Positions 36,726 to 47,565 of a DNA stretch of 64,000 nt are shown piece after piece. The stretch is from Pseudoalteromonas sp. SMS1 (GTDB lineage: Bacteria > Pseudomonadota > Gammaproteobacteria > Enterobacterales > Alteromonadaceae), in the NCBI RefSeq assembly GCF_021530565.1, contig NZ_JAKGBI010000001.1, positions 186,001 to 250,000 of the forward strand, written 5' to 3'. The notes under the pieces are model-generated. The model had not been told where the DNA came from and did not search any database. It saw nothing but the letters and a program-made list of their open reading frames with translations. Positions within the stretch are counted from its first letter, which is position 1. Each line of letters begins with the position of its first letter. A program made the translations under genes and the position numbers.

Positions 36726-38024
36726 CTAGGCACTTTCTAAACTGGACTCTTTTGGCTTTTGGCTTTGTTGCAACGCAGCAAGCATATCCCGAGTCACCAA
36801 AACAATACCTTTATTTGACACTCTAAAGCCATTACTGCGGTCTTCCTCAGGGTCATAACCAATTCTCATTCCTGTAGGTATTTCACAACTGCGGTCGATT
36901 ATTGCATTTTTAATTCTACAATGGCGATTGATTTTAACCCCTGGCAACACGACAGCGCCCTCAATTTCACAGTATGAATGCACATGCACATTCGAGAACA
37001 ACAGCGATTTTCTCACAACGGCACCAGAGATAATGCACCCGCCAGAAACTGTAGAATCTACCGCCATACCACGTCGATTTTCGTCATCAAAAATAAACTT
37101 AGCTGGTGGTAATTGCTCTTGATATGTCCATATAGGCCATGAAGGATCGTATAGATCCAATTGAGGCTCTACAGAGACCAGTTCCATATTCGCTTCCCAA
37201 AAAGAATCAATGGTACCAACATCTCGCCAATATGGTTGTCCCGGGTGACTGGGATCTCTAAACGGAAATGCAAAAACATTATGCTCTTCAATAATCGATG
37301 GAATAATGTCATGCCCAAAATCTCTGCCAGATCCCTCGCGCTGAGCATCTCTTTTCAGTTGTTCAAACAAAAACTCTGTATTGAATACGTAGTTACCCAT
37401 GGAAGCCAAGCATATACCTGGTTTGCCAGGTATGGATGATGGCTGTGCTGGTTTTTCATCAAACCTGCGAACACGCTTGTCTTGATCAACCGTCATCACG
37501 CCAAATGTATTTGCAGCTTCTTCACACTCTACTTCTATACAGCACACAGTCATATCTGCGCCAGTCTCGACGTGTTTCGCAATAAGCGCACCATAATCCA
37601 TTCTATAAACATGATCCCCTGATAGAATCATGACATATTTCGGCAACTCATGACGAATAATGTCCATATTCTGAAAAACAGCATCCGCTGTACCGCAATA
37701 CCACTCATCTCCATAACGTTGTGATGCTGGTAGAATTTCAACAGATTCACCGAGCTCTTTCTTGAAATGACCCCATGCTCGGTTCACGTGACGTATCAAC
37801 GAATGTGATTTGTATTGCGTTGCAATACCCACTCGTCGAATGCCCGAGTTTATGCAATTTGATAATGGGAAATCGATGATTCTGTGCTTACCACCAAAGT
37901 AGACCGCTGGCTTAGCTCGCCAGTCGGTTAATTCGTGCAACCGACTGCCACGCCCACCTGCAAGGATCAATGCATACGTGTCTCTTGTCAGGTTACTGAT
38001 ATAACGGTTTGCATAACTCGGCAT
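36726..38024 (-). CDS. glgC: Glucose-1-phosphate adenylyltransferase (ADP-glucose synthase)
   Basis: This 432-residue enzyme makes ADP-glucose from ATP and glucose 1-phosphate, the committed step of glycogen synthesis. The nucleotide loop [23 protein letters not shown], the catalytic region [11 protein letters not shown], and the glucose-phosphate site [10 protein letters not shown] are evident. The C-terminal left-handed helix domain (about 300-420) has the hexapeptide repeats [20 protein letters not shown]. Activation by fructose 1,6-bisphosphate and inhibition by AMP is known for this family. It lies 9 bases before glgA and 30 bases after glgP. Confidence 0.96.
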   Translation of the reverse strand: MPSYANRYISNLTRDTYALILAGGRGSRLHELTDWRAKPAVYFGGKHRIIDFPLSNCINSGIRRVGIATQYKSHSLIRHVNRAWGHFKKELGESVEILPASQRYGDEWYCGTADAVFQNMDIIRHELPKYVMILSGDHVYRMDYGALIAKHVETGADMTVCCIEVECEEAANTFGVMTVDQDKRVRRFDEKPAQPSSIPGKPGICLASMGNYVFNTEFLFEQLKRDAQREGSGRDFGHDIIPSIIEEHNVFAFPFRDPSHPGQPYWRDVGTIDSFWEANMELVSVEPQLDLYDPSWPIWTYQEQLPPAKFIFDDENRRGMAVDSTVSGGCIISGAVVRKSLLFSNVHVHSYCEIEGAVVLPGVKINRHCRIKNAIIDRSCEIPTGMRIGYDPEEDRSNGFRVSNKGIVLVTRDMLAALQQSQKPKESSLESA

Positions 38025-38054
38025 TTCTTATCTCCATATTTATGTTCAAGGCGG

Positions 38055-40538
38055 TTACTGCATGGGTTTCAATCGCCAAATATCTTCACTGTATTGTGAA
38101 ATCGTTCGATCACTAGAAAACATGCCACTAGCTGCTGTATTTAAAATACTCATGCGATTCCACAATGTTTTGTTTGTGTAGCTCTGCGCGGCGCGTTGCT
38201 GCGCATCAAAATAACTTTCGAAATCTTGCGCAACTAGCCATGGATCATGAGGGCTTTGGATCGACGCAATAATGTCATCAAAAATGTTGGGTTCAAATAA
38301 ATTAAAATGACCGCTTGCTAGTAACTTAATCGTATTTTTCAGCGGCTCGAAGGACTCAATGATCGCACTTGGATTATAGTTTTGTCTTACCTGATTCGCC
38401 TGCTCAGCGGTGACCCCAAACAAGAAGAAGTTGTCATCTCCGACTTGTTCACGAATTTCAATGTTCGCACCATCGAGTGTGCCAATGGTTATTGCGCCAT
38501 TCATCATAAACTTCATATTACCCGTACCACTGGCTTCTTTGCCTGCGGTAGACACCTGCTGAGAAAGATCTGTCGCTGCACAAATTGTTTCCATTGCAGT
38601 GACATTGTAGTTAGGTAAAAATGCAACGCGTAAATAGGGTTTAGCCGCGTTGTCTTTGTTCACCACGTTTGCGACATTATTTATCAGCTTAATAATGAGT
38701 TTTGCCATGTAATAACCAGGTGCAGCTTTACCACCAAATAAAACACACCTAGGCACCATGTTTTCAACTTCACCACGACGAATTTGATCATATAAAGCAA
38801 TCACATGCAGTATATTCAGTAATTGGCGTTTATACTCATGAATGCGCTTTACCTGAACATCAAACATCATATCTGTATCAAAATGCACGTTGCAGCGGCT
38901 TTCGACCAACTGAGCAAGCTTTTGTTTATTGTTTATTTTTACTTGCTGCCATTCTTTGTGGAACGACGGTTTATCATAGAAGCGCCTGATCCCTTGTATC
39001 TCAGCGAAATCTGCTTGCCAACCATCACCGATTTTATCCGTAATTAGTTGAGCCAAATCGGGGTTACAATGTGCCAGCCACCGTCTTGGTGTAACACCAT
39101 TGGTTTTATTATTAAATTTGTTCGGCCATAAATTATAAAAACTATTAAACAAACCAGATTTAAGTAACTCGGTATGTAAAGCAGCAACACCATTGACGGA
39201 GAAACTGCCTACAATAGCTAAATAAGCCATCCTGATTTGTGGTTCTGGCCCCTCTTCGATCAAGGATAGCTCCCTTTGTTTTGCGACATCACCAGGCCAC
39301 TTCAATGCCACTTCCGCCAAAAATCGCGCATTAATTTCGTAAATGATTTCAATGACTCGAGGAAGTAAACGACTGAATAGCGACACAGACCATTTTTCAA
39401 GGGCTTCAGGCAATAGCGTATGATTGGTATAAGCCATCGTCGTCGTTGTGATCTGCCAAGCCGTATCCCACTCAAGTTCGTATTCATCCAACAACAAACG
39501 CATTAGCTCAGCCACCGCAACACTGGGGTGGGTATCATTTAATTGAAATACGTGATACTCCGAAAAGTCGCTAAAATCAGTGCCATGCTGATCAGTCCAT
39601 TGCTGCAGGATATCTTGTAAACTGGCACTGGAGAGGAAGTACTGTTGACGAAGCCGCAGTTCCTTGCCATTTTCGCTGGTATCGTTTGGATACAATACCA
39701 TCGTGATCTGTTCTGCAAGGTTCTTCTTCGCAACCGCTTCTGAATAACTTCCCTCATTAAACTCTTTCAGATTAAATTCATCTGTCGCTTCAGACTTCCA
39801 AAGTCTTAGCGTGTTAACTACGCCATTTCTGTAACCAGGGATGGGCACATCAAAAGGAACTGCCAGTACATCCTGAGTATTCACCCAGTAATGATGGACT
39901 CGCCCTTGTTTATCTGTGTGCGTTTCCACATTACCAAAAAATTTAACAACTTTGGCCTGCTCTGGTGCACTCAATTCCCATGGGTGCCCTTCTCTAAGCC
40001 ACTTATCTGGGTGTTCAATCTGAGAACCATGCTCGATAGATTGATTAAACATGCCATATTCATAACGAATACCATAACCAATCACTGGAAGCGCCAGAGA
40101 AGCACAGCTATCAAGAAAGCACGCCGCCAACCGCCCCAAACCACCATTACCTAACCCTGCGTCGTGCTCAGCAGACTCAAGTTCTTCTAAATTTGTACCG
40201 TATTCACTGAGCGCTGACTTTATTTGCTCTTCTAGATCAAGATTTAAAATTGCATTACCTAGCGCCCTTCCCATTAAAAATTCCAGTGACAGATAGGCCG
40301 CTTTTTTTGTTTTTTGCTGATCAAGATGCTGCTTAGTTGCTCGACATCGGGCGACTAATCGATCCCGTATAGTCAGTGCTAAAGCTTGAAATAGGTAGTG
40401 TTTTGATTCCCCGACTTTGTCGCGTCCAAGTGTGTAGTAAAAGTGTCGATTTAAGTCATCTGCTAAATCGCTCTCATTGAGCTTGGGCGCATCCTGCCAG
40501 TGTTTAACGACACACACATTAGACTTTTTCTGAGCCAT
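38055..40538 (-). CDS. glgP: Glycogen/maltodextrin phosphorylase
   Basis: This GT35 enzyme of about 827 residues releases glucose 1-phosphate from the non-reducing ends of glycogen. The PLP site is the Lys in GKEASGTGNMKFMMNGA, and the substrate-binding region includes QLNDTHPSVAVAELMRLL and VKRIHEYKRQLLNIL. The start used here (MAQKKSNV, at 40538) follows AGGAAA at eight bases; the frame opens 13 codons earlier, inside glgX. It overlaps glgX by 20 bases. It lies next to synthesis genes, so storage and release appear to be jointly controlled. Confidence 0.95.
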   Translation of the reverse strand: MAQKKSNVCVVKHWQDAPKLNESDLADDLNRHFYYTLGRDKVGESKHYLFQALALTIRDRLVARCRATKQHLDQQKTKKAAYLSLEFLMGRALGNAILNLDLEEQIKSALSEYGTNLEELESAEHDAGLGNGGLGRLAACFLDSCASLALPVIGYGIRYEYGMFNQSIEHGSQIEHPDKWLREGHPWELSAPEQAKVVKFFGNVETHTDKQGRVHHYWVNTQDVLAVPFDVPIPGYRNGVVNTLRLWKSEATDEFNLKEFNEGSYSEAVAKKNLAEQITMVLYPNDTSENGKELRLRQQYFLSSASLQDILQQWTDQHGTDFSDFSEYHVFQLNDTHPSVAVAELMRLLLDEYELEWDTAWQITTTTMAYTNHTLLPEALEKWSVSLFSRLLPRVIEIIYEINARFLAEVALKWPGDVAKQRELSLIEEGPEPQIRMAYLAIVGSFSVNGVAALHTELLKSGLFNSFYNLWPNKFNNKTNGVTPRRWLAHCNPDLAQLITDKIGDGWQADFAEIQGIRRFYDKPSFHKEWQQVKINNKQKLAQLVESRCNVHFDTDMMFDVQVKRIHEYKRQLLNILHVIALYDQIRRGEVENMVPRCVLFGGKAAPGYYMAKLIIKLINNVANVVNKDNAAKPYLRVAFLPNYNVTAMETICAATDLSQQVSTAGKEASGTGNMKFMMNGAITIGTLDGANIEIREQVGDDNFFLFGVTAEQANQVRQNYNPSAIIESFEPLKNTIKLLASGHFNLFEPNIFDDIIASIQSPHDPWLVAQDFESYFDAQQRAAQSYTNKTLWNRMSILNTAASGMFSSDRTISQYSEDIWRLKPMQ

Positions 40539-42582
40539 TCGCGGTTTCCTCATGATTGGACAAGAGTACATAAGCACTTTGCCCTGTTAGGCAAAAAGAG
40601 TTTGGGATCTGGCCTACTTCAAAATCTGTTTTTGAAGAAAGTACAGCTTCCCAGCTAGTTGAAAACGGAGGTTCTGGTAACTGGATTTCAGCGTCAGAGG
40701 TGTCAGCATGCAGAACAACTAATACCGCACTACACTCAACATTGTCCGCCAAAATGTATACTAGGGTTTTGTTTAGTTCATCGTGCCAATCGGACTCACT
40801 CATAATTTGCCCGGCTCTGTTGTACCAGAGCACTGCAAACCGTTCATCATCCGCATGAACAAAAAAAGGATGTTGAAACACACTTAATTTATTGCGAATT
40901 TTAATCAGCGATGTAATTGGTGCTTTAAGTATCTGTGATTCTCGTAACCCCACCCAATTTAGCCAACTACTCTCATTGTCCTGACAATACGCGTTGTTAT
41001 TACCTTTCTGAGTGTGGTTTAGTTCTGTGCCAGCACAAATCATTGGGACACCTTTGGACATAAACAAAGTAATCAAGGCACTGATTTGCAGTTTATTTCG
41101 TTTGCTGACGATTTCTAGATCCGTTGTTTCGCCCTCTACGCCGCAATTAAACGAGTAGTTTTCACTGTGTCCATCACGATTCTGCTCTCCATTGGCTTCA
41201 TTGTGCTTATCCCCGTAACTCACCCAATCAGCAAGGCTAAACCCATCATGACTGGTTAAAAAGTTTATGGAATTCAACGGGCCTCGTAAATTATGTTCAA
41301 ATAAATCATTTGAACCGTGTATTCGCTTCGCCAATTCTGGCAACGTGCCGCTATCCCCACGCCAAAACCTTCTAACTATGTCACGATATTTATCATTCCA
41401 TTCCCGCCAAGGCGGAGGGAAAGCCCCAAGCTGATACCCACCTGGCCCTACATCCCATGGCTCTGCAATTAGCTTTACTTGAGACAATACAGGGTCTTGT
41501 GCGATTGCTTGAAAAAAAGCATGTTGACCGTGAAAGCCTTCATGGGTGCGACCAAGAATGGTCGCAAGGTCAAACCGGAAACCGTCAACACCCATATATT
41601 CGACCCAGTAACGTAAGCTGTCTAGAATGAGTCTTAACGTAATTGGGTCATCAATATTAATTGTATTTCCGCACCCTGTGTCATTAATATAAACCGATTC
41701 GGGACTGTGCAACATGCGATAATAACCATGATTGTGTAAACCCTTCATAGACAGCATTGGACCATCGATACCACTTTCTGCGGTATGGTTGTATACCACA
41801 TCAATAATAACTTCGATGTTGTGTTTATGTAGCGTGGAAACCATTTCTTGAAATTCAATGATATTGCCAGTTGCGCTGTAAGCTTTGTGTGGCACGAAAA
41901 AGCTTAAGGTGTTGTAACCCCAATAATTCTGAAGGCCTTTTGTCGTCAAAAATTGTTCACTGATAAACGCATGAACGGGTAATAACTCAATGGCAGTCAC
42001 CCCAATACTTTTGAGGTGTTCAATAAAACTGCTATCACAAATTCCTAAAAAAGTGCCTTGCTTTTGTTGCTTCACAGAACCAAGCATTTGCGTGGCGCCT
42101 TTGACATGACACTCATAAATAAAAGTCTTGCACCAAGGTATGTTGGGTTTCTTACCATTATATGGGCTAGGAGAGCACACCCGACTTTTTGGCATATCAA
42201 TCGCATTATCGTGAGAGTTAAATTCTCCCACTGGTAAATGGCAATAGTGACGCTCACTCCAAGTAAAGTCGCCATAAAAATCTTTACAATAAGGATCGAG
42301 CAAAAGCTTGTTTTTGTTAAAAAGAAAACCTTCTTTTGATTCGTATGGCCCATCCGCTCTGTAACCGTACAACGCGCCTTCTTCGAGTGACTCTACAAAT
42401 AGAGTCCATAGACCCCCTTCACGTTTATGCATATGCAAACGGGCAAGTTCAATGTAGGCATGTGTCTCAAACAAGCACAAAGAAACTTGCGTCGCGTTTG
42501 GCGCGTACACAGCAAAGTTAACACCGTTTTCCAAAACAGTGCTACCTAATGGGTGGGTACATCCAAGCTGAGTATTCAACAT
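40519..42582 (-). CDS. glgX: Glycogen debranching enzyme GlgX
   Basis: This 687-residue GH13 enzyme hydrolyses alpha-1,6 branches of phosphorylase-limited glycogen. It has an N-terminal CBM48-like domain (GCTHPLGSTVLENGVNFAVYAPNA), then a barrel with DVVYNHTAESG, the nucleophile in VDGFRFDLATILGR, the acid-base Glu in LIAEPWDVGPGGYQLG and the third acid in NFLTSHDGFSLADWVSY. It overlaps glgP by 20 bases and starts one base past the glgB stop, so translation of the three genes is coupled. Confidence 0.95.
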   Translation of the reverse strand: MLNTQLGCTHPLGSTVLENGVNFAVYAPNATQVSLCLFETHAYIELARLHMHKREGGLWTLFVESLEEGALYGYRADGPYESKEGFLFNKNKLLLDPYCKDFYGDFTWSERHYCHLPVGEFNSHDNAIDMPKSRVCSPSPYNGKKPNIPWCKTFIYECHVKGATQMLGSVKQQKQGTFLGICDSSFIEHLKSIGVTAIELLPVHAFISEQFLTTKGLQNYWGYNTLSFFVPHKAYSATGNIIEFQEMVSTLHKHNIEVIIDVVYNHTAESGIDGPMLSMKGLHNHGYYRMLHSPESVYINDTGCGNTINIDDPITLRLILDSLRYWVEYMGVDGFRFDLATILGRTHEGFHGQHAFFQAIAQDPVLSQVKLIAEPWDVGPGGYQLGAFPPPWREWNDKYRDIVRRFWRGDSGTLPELAKRIHGSNDLFEHNLRGPLNSINFLTSHDGFSLADWVSYGDKHNEANGEQNRDGHSENYSFNCGVEGETTDLEIVSKRNKLQISALITLFMSKGVPMICAGTELNHTQKGNNNAYCQDNESSWLNWVGLRESQILKAPITSLIKIRNKLSVFQHPFFVHADDERFAVLWYNRAGQIMSESDWHDELNKTLVYILADNVECSAVLVVLHADTSDAEIQLPEPPFSTSWEAVLSSKTDFEVGQIPNSFCLTGQSAYVLLSNHEETANGSEKV

Positions 42583-42583
42583 G

Positions 42584-44821
42584 CTATGCCGAAATATACT
42601 TCAAATACACAGTAGACAAAGGTGGTACTGTTATTTCGATACTTTGTTCAAAACCGTGACTGGATACTGATTTGGACTCCACTAATTGTTGTCTGTGCGC
42701 AACCACTTTCACCCCACTACCGTACAAGTTCTTATCATCAGAATTAAATACCACTTGATAAACGCCTGCTTTTGGTACGCCTAATTTAAAGTGGTGAAAA
42801 ACTTGCGGCGTAAAATGGCTCACAACAACGGTCAATTCCGAATGGTGTTTACCAAAACGCACAAAGCTCAATATTGATTGGTCACTGTTGTTACAGTCAA
42901 TCCAGCGAAATCCTGCAGGTGACGAATCAACCTCGTAAAACGCAGGCATGTGCTGATAAAGCTTGTTTAAGGTTTTAACGGTGTGATAGATACCGTAATG
43001 AGCTTCACTTTCTAACAATGACCAATCTAAACCCTGATTGTGATCCCATTCAGTTCTTGGCGCCAACTCGCTGCCCATAAAGAGTAGTTTTTTCCCCGGG
43101 TGTGCAAACATAAAGCCATAGTATGCCCTTAAATTAGCAAACTGTTGCCAATCATCCCCGGGCATTTTACTGAGCAAAGCGCCTTTTCCATGAACAACTT
43201 CATCATGACTAAGAGGCAAGATGTAGTTCTCAGAGAATGCATACGCCATTGAGAAGGTCATTTCATGGTGATGAAATTTTCTGTGGATAGGATCTCGTTG
43301 CATAAACCCAAGGCTGTCATTCATCCACCCCATATTCCATTTGAACCCAAAGCCAAGCCCCCCATGTTCTACGCTTTGTGTGACTCCAGGCCAAGCAGTG
43401 GACTCTTCTGCAACCATCATAATGTGCGGGTTATTCTTGTAGCAAACCGCATTGCTAAATTGTAGGCAATCAATAGCGCCTAAATTTTCCCTGCCACCAT
43501 ATTGATTAGCAACCCACTCTCCTTCGTTTCTCGAATAATCCAGATAAAGCATAGATGCAACCGCATCGACTCTTAGACCATCCAATTTAAATTCACTTAA
43601 CCAGTAGTTGGCGTTGGAGAGTAAATAACTTTTTATTTCTGGCCGGTCGTAATTAAACACACAGGTGTTCCAATCTGGGTGGAACCCTTGACGTTTGTCT
43701 GCATGCTCATAAAGATGAGTGCCGTCAAACTTATGTAGCCCATGCGGATCAGTTGGAAAGTGACCAGGCACCCAATCTAAGAGCAAACCAATTCCTCGGT
43801 CATCGCATTTCTGGCTAAAATATTTAAAGTCTTCAACAGAGCCAAATCGACTCGTGGGGGAATATAATCCAACTGGCTGATAACCCCATGAGCCGTCAAA
43901 GGGGTACTCACTGATTGGCATCAGTTGGATATGAGAGAAACCAAGGTCTTTGACGTAATCAACCAAGTCGTCTGCAAGCTCTCGATAGGTTAAATATCGG
44001 TTACCTTCTTCTTGCCGCCTTTTCCAAGACCCTAAATGTACTTCGTAGATAGAGATTGGAGCGTCGATACTATTTCTTTTACGACGTGCATCAACTTGCT
44101 CAGAGGTCATGTCAATCTTCGCTGTATTACTCTGTAATACACTTGCGGTACCTGGAGCTTGCTGCATTTTTTGTGCGAATGGATCTGATTTTTCCACGAC
44201 ACTGCCATCCAGTGTCGTTATTGCGAATTTGTAGCACTGATCTGGCGTTAACCCTGGCACAAATAAGTCCCATACGCCACTGGCCGGGTGCAACCGCATG
44301 AAGTGTTGGTTGGCTTGCCAGAAATTAAAATCCCCTATCACTGATACACTTTTGGCATTCGGTGCCCAAACACTAAACTGAACCCCTTGAACACTCTGGT
44401 GCTCTATAAAGCGCGCACCAAAATGTTTGTATCCGTGCTCTAAAGTTCCCTCATTGAAATAATACATCGCTTGTTCGTCAAGGGCACTTGCAAAACGATA
44501 TACGTCGTCAAAGATAACTGTTGAACGGTCAAAACATACCTTTAAGCGGTAGTTTTGGGTATTAAAAGATTCATCAAACTGCGCAATGAATAAACTCGAA
44601 TCAAGATACCTAGCCATTTGCGTTTCATTACCATCGACCAATACATAAATGGTGATAGCACTAGGTATAAATACCCTTAATACAAGGCCTTTATGTGTCT
44701 CTAATAACACTTCATGAGGGCCTAAAAAACTAAATGGGTCACTAAAACACCCTGATGACAACGCGTTGACCTGTACTGAATAATCTTCAATATTCACAAG
44801 CTTTTTATTTACAGAATTCAT
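42584..44821 (-). CDS. glgB: 1,4-alpha-glucan branching enzyme GlgB
   Basis: This 745-residue GH13 enzyme makes alpha-1,6 branches in glycogen. It has two CBM48-type N-terminal domains (about 20-115 and 130-230), as in the long E. coli form, and a barrel with LLDWVPGHFPTDPHGL, the nucleophile in LDGLRVDAVASMLYLDYSR, the acid-base Glu in MMVAEESTAWPGVT, and the third acid in PLSHDEVVHGKGALL. The C-terminal beta domain is complete. The start overlaps the malQ stop by four bases. All catalytic residues are present. Confidence 0.96.
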   Translation of the reverse strand: MNSVNKKLVNIEDYSVQVNALSSGCFSDPFSFLGPHEVLLETHKGLVLRVFIPSAITIYVLVDGNETQMARYLDSSLFIAQFDESFNTQNYRLKVCFDRSTVIFDDVYRFASALDEQAMYYFNEGTLEHGYKHFGARFIEHQSVQGVQFSVWAPNAKSVSVIGDFNFWQANQHFMRLHPASGVWDLFVPGLTPDQCYKFAITTLDGSVVEKSDPFAQKMQQAPGTASVLQSNTAKIDMTSEQVDARRKRNSIDAPISIYEVHLGSWKRRQEEGNRYLTYRELADDLVDYVKDLGFSHIQLMPISEYPFDGSWGYQPVGLYSPTSRFGSVEDFKYFSQKCDDRGIGLLLDWVPGHFPTDPHGLHKFDGTHLYEHADKRQGFHPDWNTCVFNYDRPEIKSYLLSNANYWLSEFKLDGLRVDAVASMLYLDYSRNEGEWVANQYGGRENLGAIDCLQFSNAVCYKNNPHIMMVAEESTAWPGVTQSVEHGGLGFGFKWNMGWMNDSLGFMQRDPIHRKFHHHEMTFSMAYAFSENYILPLSHDEVVHGKGALLSKMPGDDWQQFANLRAYYGFMFAHPGKKLLFMGSELAPRTEWDHNQGLDWSLLESEAHYGIYHTVKTLNKLYQHMPAFYEVDSSPAGFRWIDCNNSDQSILSFVRFGKHHSELTVVVSHFTPQVFHHFKLGVPKAGVYQVVFNSDDKNLYGSGVKVVAHRQQLVESKSVSSHGFEQSIEITVPPLSTVYLKYISA

Positions 44822-46809
44822 TGTTCCTTCCTGATCTCACTAAGCTGCTTGATAAAATCTTGCTGCATTCTAAAAATATCAGCTAACTCATGATTTAACT
44901 TTCGACGCCAATTGGGATACTCAGTATCAGTGCCAGGTATATTTACAGGTATCTGTTGCATGTCCAAGTCATCAAGCTGAACAGCAATCAATTGACTTGG
45001 ACAACCAGCTATCACCTTCATCACCGCGCAATATATGGCGTCACTGGGGCTGTCCAAACTGTAGCAGTGATCGTTATGCATGCTTAACCAGTCTAATAAA
45101 CGACTTTTCTCAGTGTCTCTTTCACTTCGTTGCTGCTGGCGCTGTGCTTGGTCAATAATGTTGTATGAAAGTTTCACATCAATATCCTTTCCATTCCACC
45201 AGCCATAAAAAGGTGGCACATCGTGGTTTGCCACCATCGTCAGTGCATTCACTCTAAATGCATCGCTGTGCTTAAATGAACCATCGTTATTTTTTTCAAA
45301 ATAAAAGAGTGTATTACCGAAAATGGCTGACTCTTCTAGTGCAGTAGTTACCTCTGGTGGTACTACACCTAGATCCTCTCCAATTACGATCGTCTCATTT
45401 AAATGAGACTCTATTTTTAAAATAGCTAGTAGGTGTTCAAATGGGTAATAAACGTAACAACCTAACGCTTGCTCACCTTCAGTAAAGCACCACCAAAGCC
45501 TGCGCAGCGCCATAACGTGATCAATCCTCAACGCCCCTACTGAATGCATATTGGCCCGAACAAGGGACTTAAAATAGTGATATTTACCTGATTTGAGTTT
45601 TTGTGGGTTTGGCGCAGGAAGTCCCCAATTTTGCCCATTTTCAGCCCAAGGATCTGGCGGAGCGCCTACATTAGCGTCATTGGTAAAACAATCTCGGTAA
45701 GTTTGATACTCTAACCCTTCTTTTGTACAACCCACGGCTAGGTCATTCACCAGCCCAATTTGCATACCAAGCTGCTTAGCGAGCACTTGGTTGCGCTCCA
45801 ACTGCGTTGCGCAAATCCATTGTAAAAACCATTCGAATGAACTTAATGGTAAGTTTTCGTGTGCTATTGTTTGCGTCGTTAAAAATGCTTGATAACGGCT
45901 GCATGAGTCCGATTCAATCACCCAGGCATCATAAAGCTGCTCGTAAAGACGGTATTTAGTCTCGCTGACTTTTGAGTAATCAACATACTGCCCGTCAAAA
46001 ATTCTATTCTTACTCAAGTCTGACGTCGCCAAAAATCGCGACCAACATGCGTTACCAACAATATTTTGAACATCGTCTAGCGCAATATAAAGAGGATTGA
46101 TCAGACATCGGTGAGAAGGGCTGTATGGGCTCGCTTTTTCAGGCTGCTCAGAAAACAGCATATGTAGTGGGTTTAGTAATATAAAATCAACACCCACACT
46201 GGCTGATTTGCTAACTAGCTCTTTCAAGTCGCCAAAATCACCAATCCCATAATTTCGATCACTTTTAAGCGTATATAACTGTAAAGAAAGTCCGATAGAT
46301 TTGTTTTCGCGCTGTTCAGAATACGGGTTGTAGCATCTATTGGGCACAGACCATAACTCAGTCTTGAACGTTCCTAAACTACAACTTACTCGCATATCAA
46401 AATACCCAACGGGTAATTCACCAATTGATATTTCTAATGCAACGTAACGTTCGTTATTATGCTGGTAGTTACCCACTTCAGGACAACTAGCTAGATCTAC
46501 CTCCAAGGCAAGCTGACACTTTGCAATGGCAATGTTTACCACTTCACAACGATGAGACTCGGGTACCTTTAATTCGAATACACCTAAGGCGGAGCTTGCT
46601 AAAGTAACTTCCTCAAGCATTCGCATCCATGGCGCAACGTCTAATGAAAAGTTAGTCTCATAAACATGCGCTTGATCGCTGGTATCAATTCCACAGCAGT
46701 TTAAAGCCGCATTTCTTGTTGTTTCGTCGAATACGACATACTCGCCATTGTATTTGGTAAAATCATATCCGATACCATATAGGTAATACAGTTGCTGTAA
46801 TCCTTCCAT
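44818..46809 (-). CDS. malQ: 4-alpha-glucanotransferase (amylomaltase) MalQ
   Basis: This 663-residue GH77 enzyme transfers maltodextrin segments between glucans. Visible features are an extended N-terminal domain of about 150 residues, IGDFGDLKELVSKSASVGVDFILLNPLHM, the region PPDPWAENGQNWGLP, the nucleophile in ALRIDHVMALRRLW, the acid Glu in VIGEDLGVVPPEV and the Asp in VANHDVPPFYGWW. It is second in the operon, six bases after the CBM48 protein gene. Its presence suggests that the operon also handles imported or degraded maltodextrins. Confidence 0.95.
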   Translation of the reverse strand: MEGLQQLYYLYGIGYDFTKYNGEYVVFDETTRNAALNCCGIDTSDQAHVYETNFSLDVAPWMRMLEEVTLASSALGVFELKVPESHRCEVVNIAIAKCQLALEVDLASCPEVGNYQHNNERYVALEISIGELPVGYFDMRVSCSLGTFKTELWSVPNRCYNPYSEQRENKSIGLSLQLYTLKSDRNYGIGDFGDLKELVSKSASVGVDFILLNPLHMLFSEQPEKASPYSPSHRCLINPLYIALDDVQNIVGNACWSRFLATSDLSKNRIFDGQYVDYSKVSETKYRLYEQLYDAWVIESDSCSRYQAFLTTQTIAHENLPLSSFEWFLQWICATQLERNQVLAKQLGMQIGLVNDLAVGCTKEGLEYQTYRDCFTNDANVGAPPDPWAENGQNWGLPAPNPQKLKSGKYHYFKSLVRANMHSVGALRIDHVMALRRLWWCFTEGEQALGCYVYYPFEHLLAILKIESHLNETIVIGEDLGVVPPEVTTALEESAIFGNTLFYFEKNNDGSFKHSDAFRVNALTMVANHDVPPFYGWWNGKDIDVKLSYNIIDQAQRQQQRSERDTEKSRLLDWLSMHNDHCYSLDSPSDAIYCAVMKVIAGCPSQLIAVQLDDLDMQQIPVNIPGTDTEYPNWRRKLNHELADIFRMQQDFIKQLSEIRKEQ

Positions 46810-46815
46810 TGGCGG

Positions 46816-47118
46816 CTAAGCCAATCTTTGCGTATCGACTATACTATTTTCACTACCAAACCCATTGGCAGCGTAACCATCGGCGTTATGGTCGTTATCC
46901 CACTCTTTGCCGTCAATAAGATAACGAAAGTGATATTTCTGCTCGGTTGGGAGTCGGTGTTTTACTCTAAAACGTTTGTCTTTTTTGCTAAACTTCATAG
47001 AGATAGGCTGCCAATCGTTGAACTCGGCAACAAGTTCGACTTTATTTGCTTCTGGGTGGGAAAATTCAAACGTGATTTCAGCTTCGTTTTTAGTTTTAAA
47101 AAAACGTTTTGTTAACAT
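46816..47118 (-). CDS. Small stand-alone CBM48 (isoamylase early-set) protein
   Basis: This 100-residue protein is a single carbohydrate-binding module 48: VELVAEFNDWQPISMKFSKK and FRYLIDGKEWDNDHNADGY match the early-set beta sandwich of glycogen-branching and debranching enzymes and AMPK-beta. Starting at the ATG at 47118 (MLTKRFFK) gives exactly one domain; the longer open frame upstream has no family similarity. It has no catalytic domain and leads the glycogen operon, so it may bind glycogen and recruit or regulate an enzyme. No signal peptide is present. Confidence 0.87.
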   Translation of the reverse strand: MLTKRFFKTKNEAEITFEFSHPEANKVELVAEFNDWQPISMKFSKKDKRFRVKHRLPTEQKYHFRYLIDGKEWDNDHNADGYAANGFGSENSIVDTQRLA

Positions 47119-47565
47119 CTTGGGCTCCAAAAACCTAACCTGGTTGGTGTTCCTTGCCACAAAAGGATGTCGTATAATTAAAATCTTATACGTACACATT
47201 TTGTGAGAATAATTTAGTTCATCAAATAAACTTGTACGCCTCACAACAGTGCAATACAACTTGAATTTGCACCAGAAAAGTACATTTTTGGATAGTCAAC
47301 TTGATACCTAACTGGATACAGCAAGTATCAAGCCAATGACATAAAAAAGTAGATAAGAATTATTATCATGTAAAGTGAATTAATTTGATAATTGATCTTA
47401 CTCAGTGAATTTTAAAATATTTTGTTTAATCAAAGTTGAATTTATTTTGAAAATTGCACTTGATAGCAAAAGCGTGTAAAAGGTTGTAATCTCTGTGACT
47501 AATTTGATGTATACTACAGAGGTAAGAAGGATCCGGTTATCGGTTAATTTTGGATTGTCTCAATC
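47119..47565. other. Divergent non-coding region: glycogen operon / GGDEF-EAL gene
   Basis: These 447 bases separate the glycogen operon (minus) from the GGDEF-EAL gene (plus) and must contain both promoters. They are AT-rich. On the plus strand TTGTAA (47484-47489) and TATACT (47510-47515) are 20 bases apart, a marginal sigma-70 match. No regulator site can be supported. A TGATCT at 47393 lacks the CGTA partner of the ECF promoters. Confidence 0.5.

Noticed and set aside
40539..40577. Upstream extension of glgP to the ATG at 40577
   Set aside because: The residues are unlike the family's start, and a good AGGAAA precedes the ATG at 40538.
47393..47420. TGATCT as a third ECF promoter
   Set aside because: No CGTA occurs 16 bases downstream on either strand.
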